Shown: positions 6,521 to 12,910 of the stretch, one piece after another
Numbering within the stretch: the first letter of the stretch is position 1
Layout of the letters: each line of letters opens with the position of its first letter
From: Planctomycetota bacterium
Lineage (GTDB): Bacteria > Planctomycetota > UBA1135 > UBA2386
Length of the DNA: 13,789 nt
Direction of reading: 5' to 3'
NCBI GenBank assembly: GCA_016793305.1
Contig: JAEUHU010000249.1
Span: 1 to 13,789, forward strand
The notes under the pieces: generated by a model
What the model was told of the DNA's origin: nothing
Seen by the model: the letters and a program-made list of their open reading frames with translations, nothing else
The model's database searches: none
Position numbers and translations under genes: made by a program

Positions 6521-7470
6521 GCGCACTCGCCTTCGACGCCGCGTCGAGCCGACCGGGTTGCGTCGAACACGTGCGCTGCGAGCACGACCAGCAGCACCGT
6601 CAGGGCGGCGCCGATCACGACGTGCACCGAAACCGTGACCGCCGCACCGAGGTTCTCGACGTTGGTCGCGACCTTGCCCTTCGGGTTGCGCACCGCGAGC
6701 ACCACGAAGCCGAGCGCGATCTGCGTCATCAGCAGCACCACGATCCATCGCGACACCGTGCGGATGCCGGACGCCGCCGAGAGCTTGCCGACCGCGATCG
6801 CGGTCGCGATGGTCGCCACGAAGAACACCACCAACGAGTGCCCGGCGTGCGTCCAGATGGCGTGCCCGCTGTTGGTGTGCCGGCCGATCGCGCCGAGCAC
6901 GGTCTGCACGACCGTCAGCACGACGGCGGCGACGGCGATGCGGCGGCCGGTGCCGGGCGCCACGCCGGCGACCGGCTGCATCGCGCGATGGCGCTCGGTC
7001 AGCTGGTAGGCGAGCCACGCGAACGTCGCGAACACCAGCTGCGCCAGCGTGCCGTGCGTGATCGAGAACAGCGCCGGCGTGTTCTTCAGCACGCCGAGCC
7101 CGCCGATCACTCCCTGCACGAGGATCAGGCAACCGCCGATCCAGGCGGTCGCGCGGGCTCGCCCCGCGACCCGCGCGCCGAAACCGAACTGCAGCCAGAC
7201 GGCGAGGGCCAGGGCCAACAGTCCGGTCGACGCGGCCGCCACACGGTGGAAGTGCTCGAAGAAGCCGGGCAGCGTCGTGTAGCTGGACTCCGGCATCAGC
7301 TGGCCGTCGGACAGCGGCCAGTCGGCATAGGCCATGCCCGAGCCGGTGCTCGTGGTCAGCGCACCCTTCAGCACGGTCGCCGACATCGCGACGAGCACAC
7401 CGATCGCCAATCGGAACGGCCCGCGCAGCGAAGGGGCGGCGAGCGAAGGCGAAGCGGTCGTCGAGGTCAT
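6517..7470 (-). CDS. ctaA: Heme A synthase CtaA/COX15, cysteine-less type
   Basis: This is a 317-residue membrane protein that oxidises the C8 methyl group of heme O to give heme A for aa3-type cytochrome oxidases. Eight hydrophobic segments are visible, in two four-helix halves. Candidate heme-ligand histidines lie in EHFHR (72-76), ITHG (H139), THAGHS (H208, H211) and SVHVV (H283). The loop TGSGMAYADWPLSDG (42-56) matches the family motif TGSG..CPDWPLC, but the two cysteines are replaced by Tyr48 and Ser54. Redox-active cysteines are absent in several known CtaA types, so this need not mean loss of function. ATG at 7470 is the first gene of the five-gene operon; no Shine-Dalgarno site is visible. 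A small GC hairpin (7473-7487) lies directly upstream. Confidence 0.94.
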   Translation of the reverse strand: MTSTTASPSLAAPSLRGPFRLAIGVLVAMSATVLKGALTTSTGSGMAYADWPLSDGQLMPESSYTTLPGFFEHFHRVAAASTGLLALALAVWLQFGFGARVAGRARATAWIGGCLILVQGVIGGLGVLKNTPALFSITHGTLAQLVFATFAWLAYQLTERHRAMQPVAGVAPGTGRRIAVAAVVLTVVQTVLGAIGRHTNSGHAIWTHAGHSLVVFFVATIATAIAVGKLSAASGIRTVSRWIVVLLMTQIALGFVVLAVRNPKGKVATNVENLGAAVTVSVHVVIGAALTVLLVVLAAHVFDATRSARRGVEGECA

Positions 7471-7472
7471 GG

Positions 7473-7487
7473 CCGGGGGAACCCCGG
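7473..7487 (-). promoter_or_regulatory. Small GC hairpin immediately upstream of the ctaA start
   Basis: CCGGGG and CCCCGG (7473-7478 with 7482-7487) form a 6-bp stem with a 3-nt loop, ending three bases before the ctaA ATG. In the mRNA it would cover the place where a ribosome-binding site should lie and might reduce initiation. It may also be chance in GC-rich DNA. Confidence 0.25.
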
Positions 7488-7531
7488 AGAATGCCCCCTC
7501 GACCGCCGATTTTCAGCAGCGCTGCGGTCGA

Positions 7532-7555
7532 CCGGCTCCGTGCATCCGGAGCCGG
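7532..7555 (-). terminator. 9-bp hairpin after the TPR gene; possible terminator or operator
   Basis: CCGGCTCCG (7532-7540) pairs perfectly with CGGAGCCGG (7547-7555) across a 6-nt loop. The right arm also belongs to a 14-bp palindrome (7547-7560). It starts about 20 bp past the stop of the TPR gene and 60 bp before ctaA, so it could end the upstream transcript or serve as a site controlling ctaA. There is no T-run on the minus strand. Confidence 0.35.
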
Positions 7556-7577
7556 CTCCGCGGCGAAGACGCGCGGT

Positions 7578-8393
7578 TCAGCGCGACATGTTCACGGCGC
7601 GGCGCGTCTTGTCGGCGTCGAACGCCTCCCACATCGGCCGCTCGCTGTCCTTCAGCGTGCGCGCGTCGACGGTGCGATCGATGGCTTCCGACGGCGCGGT
7701 TCGGGCGGTCGCCAGCAGGCGCTCGACCTCGAGGTCCTGGCCCTTCGCCATCTGCGATGCCGACTCCAGGTAGCTCGTCGCCGCCTGGGCCTCGCCCATG
7801 CGCAGCAGGCAGATGCCGAGGTTCTTGTGCGCGGCGCGGGTCGCGTGCGGCGGCACGCCTTCGCCCGGCGCCAACGACAGCTCGGCGATCGCGCGCTGCC
7901 AGAGCCGCTGCTCCATCAGCTTCTCACCGCGGTAGAGGTGCGTCAGCAGCGCCGTGTCGAGCTGCTCGTCGAGCGCCGTGAAGTCCGTGACCTCGATCCA
8001 GGGCGTGTCCTGGAACGTGTTGCGGACCACACCCGTGACCTGCAGCCGCTGGTAGAGGCGCAGCTCGTAGAGCTTCTCGAGTGCCGGGTGCGACTTGCTC
8101 AGGAAGAGCATGCCGAACACGTCGTTGTAGGCCTTCTCCTGCCAGATCGGCTGCTCGTCCGCCCAGGCGTAGAAGTTGGCGAAGTCGGTCGGCGTGAACT
8201 TCGTGAAGAAGGGGTTCGCGATCTTGCCGAGCGACGCGAACTGGACGGTGAAGCTGACCTTGACGTTCTTGAACGCCTCGGCGTCCTGACGCACTTGCGT
8301 CAGGGTGGTCTTCACCGCCGTGCCGAACTCGCGATCCTGAGCAGGAAGCGCTCCGACACCGAGCAGAAACGAAACGAGCAACGCAGTTCTCAT
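7578..8393 (-). CDS. Exported TPR-containing protein of unknown function
   Basis: I do not recognise this 271-residue protein beyond its general form. Residues 1-19 (MRTALLVSFLLGVGALPAQ) look like a Sec signal peptide with cleavage before D20. A long helical region follows. A stretch RLQVTGVVRNTF (116-127) followed by PWIEVTDF has an alternating beta pattern that might be a small OB-like segment. The part around residues 155-220 is helical with at least one TPR-like unit (HKNLGICLLRMGEAQAATSY, 189-208). A charged C-terminal region ends the protein. It probably works outside the cytoplasmic membrane as a scaffold or binding protein (inference). ATG at 8393 gives the signal peptide directly. 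It lies 38 nt downstream of the 58-residue gene and is likely cotranscribed with it. Confidence 0.8.
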   Translation of the reverse strand: MRTALLVSFLLGVGALPAQDREFGTAVKTTLTQVRQDAEAFKNVKVSFTVQFASLGKIANPFFTKFTPTDFANFYAWADEQPIWQEKAYNDVFGMLFLSKSHPALEKLYELRLYQRLQVTGVVRNTFQDTPWIEVTDFTALDEQLDTALLTHLYRGEKLMEQRLWQRAIAELSLAPGEGVPPHATRAAHKNLGICLLRMGEAQAATSYLESASQMAKGQDLEVERLLATARTAPSEAIDRTVDARTLKDSERPMWEAFDADKTRRAVNMSR

Positions 8394-8431
8394 GGCTGTT
8401 CCGGAAGGAAGTAGGTCCTCTTGGTCCGCGG

Positions 8432-8608
8432 TCACTCGGTGATCCGCTCCATCAACTTGCGCAGCGCCTGGTCCATCAGTTCGTCCGGAACGTCGTCGCC
8501 CGACATCGCCAGTTCGCGCAGTCGCCGGATGCGCTCGGCCTTGGTGAGGCTGCCATCCATGAGTTCGGCGACGATGCGATCGACGGATTCGGACGTGAGT
8601 TTCGGCAC
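8432..8608 (-). CDS. Small helical protein of unknown function (58 aa)
   Basis: A GTG at 8608 opens a 58-residue frame starting PKLTSESVDRIVAELMDG and ending in KLMERITE. It is charged, has no cysteine or membrane segment, and is predicted to be nearly all helix, with a break at SGDDVPDE (39-46). Codon third positions are strongly G/C, as in true genes nearby. The short gap to the exported TPR gene suggests a shared transcript. The frame stays open upstream, but composition and the antisense position of the lamin-tail gene make that extension a shadow. No good Shine-Dalgarno site is seen. It could be a regulator or a protein-protein adaptor; nothing identifies it. Confidence 0.6.
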   Translation of the reverse strand: MPKLTSESVDRIVAELMDGSLTKAERIRRLRELAMSGDDVPDELMDQALRKLMERITE

Positions 8609-8848
8609 GATGCTGGACCCAGGTGCAAGTTGACGCCGCCCGGAGAACCGGGAGACGCGCTCCGCTATCGGCGCACGACCCGTCCGTGCTTGACCTGGAT
8701 CCGATCGAGCGCGCACCGAACCGTTCGAGAGCTCGCGCCAGGTGTTGCCGTTGGCCCCACGGCGCGGCAAGAACCCGGTCGCCCTCGAGTCGGCAGCGCC
8801 ACCCGGCCGAACTGGTGCACCACGCAACACCGACGCCTTCGACTGCCG
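8609..8848. promoter_or_regulatory. Divergent intergenic region between the 58-aa gene and the lamin-tail gene
   Basis: This 240-bp gap is the largest in the window and must hold promoters for both flanking transcription units. A small dyad CCCGG-AGAA-CCGGG lies at 8639-8652. TTGACG and TTGACC hexamers occur near 8630 and 8690, but neither has a convincing -10 box at the right distance. The + strand frame stays open through it, though the translated product is Arg/Pro/Thr-rich and unlike a protein. Confidence 0.35.
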
Positions 8849-9952
8849 ATGAACTCGACGTTCCGCCGCGGCCCTGCCGCATTGTTCGCCACCACGCTCG
8901 CCGTCGCCGGCGCCGCCGACCTGCTGCCCGCCCAGGACGTGCTGCTGCACGAGATCCGCGCCGACGCCGGCGGGCGCTGGATCGAGCTGCACAACCGGGG
9001 TGCTGTGCCCGCCGACCTGTCGACCTGGACGCTGTTCCACGCGTCGCTGACGCCGAACATGCCGCAGACGTACTGGTGGCCGTTCCCGACCGGCACCGTG
9101 CTCCAGCCCGGCGGCTACCTGCGGGTGCACTGGTTCCAGGCGGCTCCGGGCACGCCGCAGCCGGCCGGCGAACTGTGGACCGGCGCCACGCCGTGGGACT
9201 TCCTGTGGGGCCTCGGCGGCGAGATCCTGCGCGGCGAACGGGGCGCCATCGGCCTGCTGCGTTCGCAGAACAGCGCCCTGATGAGTTCGTCTAGCGTGGT
9301 CGAGGACTGGGTGGTCTGGGGCCAGACCGGCTTCTCGCGCGAGTTCATGGCGACCGAAGCCGGAGTCTGGAGCCAGGGCCACCACCTGCCCGCGATCCCG
9401 GCCGGCTCGAGCCTGGCGCGCGATCCGGCGCTGGTCGACCAGGTCGCCGACGCCGACCTCGCGTGGTTCGTCGACGCGACCCCGACGCCGCTGGCCGGCA
9501 ACGAGACCGGCGCCGTCGTCGAGTCCTACGGCACGCCGTGCACGTTGCCGGGCCATCACCTGATCGGCCAGCCGCTGCTGCGCGCGACCTCGGAGCCGCT
9601 GCGCGGCAACGCCACGTTCGCGCTGACCGTCGACAGCACGCTGGGGCTCTACGGCGAGTTCGTCGCGATCGGCTTCGGCCCTGGCCAGGGCTTCGCCGGC
9701 ATGCCGACGATCCTGCCGCCCTACCCCGGCGCTGGTTGTGCCGAGGCGATCGACGTGACGCAACTGGTGGCGATCGTGATGGTGCCGGCGCAGATCTTCA
9801 CGACCCCGATCCCGATGCCGCTGGTGGGACTGCCGCCCGCGGCGATCGGCCTCGAGCTGCACGCGCAGGCACTGGTGCTCGACCTCGTGGCCAACGCGAA
9901 CCCGCCCTACCAAGGCCTCACCAACGCGCTGCGGCTCGTGATCGGCGAGTGA
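8849..9952 (+). CDS. Secreted lamin-tail-domain (LTD) protein
   Basis: This is a 367-residue exported protein. The N-terminus (RR followed by a hydrophobic stretch to ADLLPAQ, about residues 6-29) is a Sec-type signal peptide. The domain at about 30-215 fits the LTD fold: VLLHEIRADAGGRWIELHNR (31-50) with ADLSTWTL next, and a late SLARDP (188-193) ... TPTPLAGN (211-218), all classic positions. Residues from about 226 (SYGTPC) to the end at LRLVIGE form a second beta-rich domain with two cysteines (C231, C297). I associate this pattern with C-terminal domains of planctomycete exoproteins. LTD proteins are often cell-surface or extracellular, sometimes tied to nucleases, but no catalytic domain is seen here. 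ATG at 8849 is chosen because it places the signal peptide at the N-terminus; there is no Shine-Dalgarno site. Confidence 0.85.
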   Translation: MNSTFRRGPAALFATTLAVAGAADLLPAQDVLLHEIRADAGGRWIELHNRGAVPADLSTWTLFHASLTPNMPQTYWWPFPTGTVLQPGGYLRVHWFQAAPGTPQPAGELWTGATPWDFLWGLGGEILRGERGAIGLLRSQNSALMSSSSVVEDWVVWGQTGFSREFMATEAGVWSQGHHLPAIPAGSSLARDPALVDQVADADLAWFVDATPTPLAGNETGAVVESYGTPCTLPGHHLIGQPLLRATSEPLRGNATFALTVDSTLGLYGEFVAIGFGPGQGFAGMPTILPPYPGAGCAEAIDVTQLVAIVMVPAQIFTTPIPMPLVGLPPAAIGLELHAQALVLDLVANANPPYQGLTNALRLVIGE

Positions 9953-9963
9953 GCCCCGCGCGA

Positions 9964-9981
9964 ACGACGCTCAAGCGTCGT
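9964..9981. terminator. Hairpin spanning the rsmD stop codon between convergent genes
   Basis: ACGACGCT (9964-9971) and AGCGTCGT (9974-9981) are perfect inverted repeats; a realistic fold is a 7-bp stem with a TCAA loop. The rsmD TGA (9973-9971 on the minus strand) lies in the loop and stem top, and the lamin-tail gene stops 11 bp before the left arm. A bidirectional terminator is the likely role, although no T-run follows on either strand. Confidence 0.45.
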
Positions 9982-10696
9982 CGCGATCGCCCGGCTCGTC
10001 GCCACCGCGCGGACCATCGTCCAGGCGTTCGCCGCGTTCCTTCGCCCAACGACGATGCAGCCGCTCGGGCGCTTCGCCCTTGCGCCACATCATCGCGATC
10101 GCCGTCGAGCCCCACTCGCGCAGGTCGAGATCGACGTCGTCGTCGAAGTCGTCCTCGTCGAGCACCCCGGCTTCGAAGTGGAACAGCACGCAGCCGCCGC
10201 GCGCGACGCGATCGAGCAGCTTGCGGGCCCGCGCGATCGACTTGACCGGATCCTCCGCCACCAGCGCGTAGGGCGGATCGAGGAAGATCACGTCGGGCGC
10301 GACCTCGCGGTCGGTCGACGCGTCGGCGTCCTCTTCGTGCCCTTCGGCGCCGAACACCGCCGGCGTCATCGGCGGCGGGTCCCAGGCGTCGACCCGCTGC
10401 ACCACGGCGCGCTCGACGGCGTCGGTGCCGAGCATCTGCAGGTTGCCCTTCAGCACGTCGATGGCGCGGCCGTTCTTCTCGGCGAACAGCACCCGGGCGG
10501 CGCCGCGCGACAGCGCCTCGATGCCCGAAGCCCCCGTGCCGGCGAACAGATCCCAGACGACGGCGCCCGGGATCCGGTCCTGCAGGATGTTGAACAACGA
10601 TTCGCGGACCTGGCCCAGCAAGGGGCGCGTGCCGAGGCCGCGCACCGCCCGCAGGACCCGGCCCCGGTACTCACCGCCGATGATCTTCAAGCTCAT
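9971..10696 (-). CDS. rsmD: 16S rRNA (guanine(966)-N(2))-methyltransferase RsmD, with extra acidic segments
   Basis: This is a 241-residue class I methyltransferase that, by family, methylates G966 of 16S rRNA during 30S assembly. The opening KIIGGEYRGRVL, TRPLLGQVRESLFNIL (23-38), VVWDLFAGTGASGIEALSRG (46-65) and catalytic DPPY (140-143) are all RsmD signatures. It is longer than the common 180-200 residues. An acidic insert at roughly 106-133 lies just before the DPPY strand, an acidic run (DEDDFDDDVD) sits at 180-189, and a charged tail of about 35 residues ends in DRDDA. TRPL replaces the usual TRPT. ATG at 10696 starts exactly at the conserved MSLKIIGGEYRG. The gene is divergent from moaA with a 102-bp gap and has no RsmD-CoaD pairing in view. 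Confidence 0.93.
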   Translation of the reverse strand: MSLKIIGGEYRGRVLRAVRGLGTRPLLGQVRESLFNILQDRIPGAVVWDLFAGTGASGIEALSRGAARVLFAEKNGRAIDVLKGNLQMLGTDAVERAVVQRVDAWDPPPMTPAVFGAEGHEEDADASTDREVAPDVIFLDPPYALVAEDPVKSIARARKLLDRVARGGCVLFHFEAGVLDEDDFDDDVDLDLREWGSTAIAMMWRKGEAPERLHRRWAKERGERLDDGPRGGDEPGDRDDA

Positions 10697-10798
10697 GAAC
10701 GCCGCCGCATGGTCGCCGACGAGCCGGCGCGGCGCAACGCACGTTCGGCTTCGGTGGCTCGGCAGGTTCGCGGCCGCGGGGTATGGTCCTCGCCCCCG

Positions 10799-11824
10799 AT
10801 GCCCCCGTCGCCCGACACCTTCGGCCGCCCGCTCCGCAACCTGCGGCTGTCGGTGACCGACCGCTGCAACCTGCGCTGCCAGTACTGCATGCCGGAGGAC
10901 GACTACGTCTGGCTGCCGAAGGAGTCGGTGCTGCGCTTCGAGGAGCTGGTCCGGCTGGTCGACGTGTTCGTGTCGCTCGGCGTCGACAAGGTGCGGCTCA
11001 CCGGCGGCGAACCGCTGCTGCGCGCCGACCTGCCGGTGCTGGTGAAGATGCTGGCGGCGCGGGCGGCGATCACCGACCTGGCGATGACCAGCAACGGCGT
11101 GCTGCTGCGCGAACACGCCGCGGCGCTGCGTGCGGCCGGCCTGCACCGGATCACCGTCAGCCTCGACACGCTCGATCGCGAGACGTTCCGCCTGCTGTCG
11201 CGGCGCGACGACCTCGGCCGCGTGCTCGACGGCATCGCCGCCGCGCGCGAGGCCGGCTTCGCCGAGCTGAAGCTCGACACGGTGGTGATCGCCGGCGTCA
11301 ACGACGGCGAGCTGGCGGCCCTGCTCGACTTCGCGCGCGGCCATGGCGCCGAGCTGCGCTTCATCGAGTACATGGACGTCGGTGGCGCCACGCACTGGCG
11401 GCCCGAACGCGTCGTGTCGCGCGCGACGATGCTCGCACGGATCACCGCCGCGTTCGGGCCGGTCGCCGCGCTGCCGCGCACCGACAGTGCCCCCGCGGAC
11501 CGCTTCCGGCTCGGCGACGGCACCACGTTCGGCATCATCAGCTCGGTGACGCAGCCGTTCTGCAGCAGCTGCGACCGCGCGCGCCTCACCGCCGACGGCA
11601 TGTTCTACACGTGCCTCTACGCGCCGACCGGCACCGACCTGCGGGCGCCGCTGCGGGCCGGCGACGACGACGAAGCGCTGCGGGCCCGCCTGCACGCGGT
11701 GTGGTCGGCCCGCGCCGACCGAGGTGCCGAGCAGCGCGCCGCACTGCGCGATCGGCAGCCGCTGGCCCCGGTCACGGCGCTGCGGCAGGACCCGCATCTC
11801 GAGATGCACACGCGCGGCGGCTGA
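10799..11824 (+). CDS. moaA: GTP 3',8-cyclase MoaA (molybdenum cofactor biosynthesis, radical SAM)
   Basis: This 341-residue radical SAM enzyme converts GTP to 3',8-cyclo-GTP, the first step of molybdopterin synthesis, together with MoaC. The N-terminal cluster motif DRCNLRCQYCM holds C23, C27 and C30. GGEP is at 69-72. The second 4Fe-4S cluster that binds GTP is formed by C255, C258 and C272 (FCSSC ... YTC). The chain ends in HTRGG, the double glycine that MoaA needs for activity. All key residues are present. ATG at 10799 precedes the conserved RPLRNLRLSVTDRCN by a few residues. A TATGGT sequence (10782-10787) lies just upstream, but without a matching -35. No other moa gene is adjacent, so the pathway genes are dispersed. 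Confidence 0.97.
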   Translation: MPPSPDTFGRPLRNLRLSVTDRCNLRCQYCMPEDDYVWLPKESVLRFEELVRLVDVFVSLGVDKVRLTGGEPLLRADLPVLVKMLAARAAITDLAMTSNGVLLREHAAALRAAGLHRITVSLDTLDRETFRLLSRRDDLGRVLDGIAAAREAGFAELKLDTVVIAGVNDGELAALLDFARGHGAELRFIEYMDVGGATHWRPERVVSRATMLARITAAFGPVAALPRTDSAPADRFRLGDGTTFGIISSVTQPFCSSCDRARLTADGMFYTCLYAPTGTDLRAPLRAGDDDEALRARLHAVWSARADRGAEQRAALRDRQPLAPVTALRQDPHLEMHTRGG

Positions 11825-11834
11825 GCCGCCCGCG
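11813..11834. terminator. GC hairpin spanning the moaA stop codon, facing yejE
   Basis: GGCGG (11816-11820) pairs with CCGCC (11826-11830), extended by CT/AG inside and, past one bulged C, by CGC/GCG outside. The moaA TGA (11822-11824) lies at its apex. The convergent yejE-like gene stops only 15 bp after moaA, so this is the best terminator candidate for both. No T-run follows. Confidence 0.4.
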
Positions 11835-11839
11835 AGCCC

Positions 11840-12910
11840 TCACACGCCGGCTTCGCTGGCGCGCCGGCGCAACCGTTCGGCCTGCACGTGACACGCCATC
11901 ACGACGACGACGATCGCCGCGGCCGGGAAGAACCAGACGTGCCAGTGGCCGAGCACGACCTGCTGGTTGCCCTGGCGCAGCATGCCGCCCCAGGACGCCA
12001 CCGACTCCCGCGAACCGATGCCGAGGAACGACAGCGTCGACTCGGCCACGACCGCCGCAGCGGCACAGAACGCGGCGGTGACGCCGACCTGGCTCGTCAC
12101 CTGCGGCAGCAGGTGGTGGGTCAGGATGCGCCACTCGGACACGCCGAGGCTGCGCGCGACCAGCACGTAGTCGCGCTCGCGCAGGCTCAGCACCGCCCCG
12201 CGCACGATGCGCGCGAAGCTGGTCCAGAACATCGCCGCCATCACCAGCACGAGCCAGATGCGCCCGTCGCCGAGGAACGCCGCCGCGAACATCAGGAACA
12301 GCAGCGTCGGGAAGCACAGGAACAGCTCGATCGCGCGCTGCACCAGCACTTCGACGATGCCACGCCGGTAGCCGGCCCAGGCGCCGAGCAGCGTGCCGAC
12401 CACCATGCCGAGCAGCACCGCCGGCAGCACCAGTTCGACCAGCGCCGCGGCCCCGTGCACGACGCGCGCCAGCACGTCGCGACCGGTGTCGTCGTTGCCG
12501 AACGGATGCGCGAGGCACGGGCCGAGCCGGTCGCGCGCGGGATCCACTTCGTCGGGGCCGTAGGGCCACGGCGGCATCCACGCGAAGTCCGGCCCGTCGG
12601 CCGGCAACCGCGCCCACCACTGCTTCCACGACAGGTCGTGCGGCCCGACCGGTGGCTCGCCGACGAGGTCGGCGAAGGCCGGGAACGACCACACGCCGTC
12701 GACCTTCGCCACCAAGGGCACGTCGTTGGCGAGCACCGGCGCGAACAGGCCGACCAGCATCGCCACCACCAGGAACCACGACGACACGCAGCGCCACCAG
12801 GCGTCGTCCGCCATGGTCTGGCGCACCATCAGCGCGGTGCTCTCGCCGACCGCCGCGTCGCGGCCGGGTGCCGCCGAAGGCGCGCCGGGCGTTCCGTCGA
12901 GCGAGCTCAT
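11840..12910 (-). CDS. yejE: YejE-like peptide ABC transporter permease (DppC/OppC superfamily)
   Basis: This 356-residue inner-membrane permease of a peptide-type ABC importer has a hydrophilic N-terminus of about 40 residues, TM1 at about 44-61, and then a periplasmic insert of about 75 residues. The insert contains NDVPLV, WSFPAF and WMPPWPYG, a pattern found in YejE of the microcin C/oligopeptide transporter and absent from plain DppC. HPFGNDDTGRDVLARVVHGA (135-154) opens the core domain. The cytoplasmic EAA-type loop is ARSLGVSEWRILTHHLLPQ (252-270), which docks on the ATPase. The C-terminal FLGIGSRESVASWGGMLRQG is also canonical. ATG at 12910 overlaps the yejB-like stop as ATGA. No ATPase gene follows; the next gene, moaA, is convergent. 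The symbol is by similarity. Confidence 0.88.
   Translation of the reverse strand: MSSLDGTPGAPSAAPGRDAAVGESTALMVRQTMADDAWWRCVSSWFLVVAMLVGLFAPVLANDVPLVAKVDGVWSFPAFADLVGEPPVGPHDLSWKQWWARLPADGPDFAWMPPWPYGPDEVDPARDRLGPCLAHPFGNDDTGRDVLARVVHGAAALVELVLPAVLLGMVVGTLLGAWAGYRRGIVEVLVQRAIELFLCFPTLLFLMFAAAFLGDGRIWLVLVMAAMFWTSFARIVRGAVLSLRERDYVLVARSLGVSEWRILTHHLLPQVTSQVGVTAAFCAAAAVVAESTLSFLGIGSRESVASWGGMLRQGNQQVVLGHWHVWFFPAAAIVVVVMACHVQAERLRRRASEAGV

Noticed and set aside
8630..8848. N-terminal extension of the lamin-tail protein from the ATG at 8630
   Set aside because: It would put 73 residues rich in Arg, Thr and Pro before a clear signal peptide, which belongs at the N-terminus.
8609..9913. Upstream continuation of the 58-aa gene's frame across the lamin-tail gene
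   Set aside because: The product is Arg/Gly/Gln-rich without any motif and antisense to a well-supported gene. Only the last 58 codons look like protein.
10130..10175. GTCGTC-type short repeats in rsmD
   Set aside because: They simply encode the acidic Asp/Glu run of RsmD; not a microsatellite of note.
10783..12081. Second open frame over moaA on the + strand
   Set aside because: Arg/Pro-rich product overlapping a complete MoaA with all cysteine motifs; a shadow frame.
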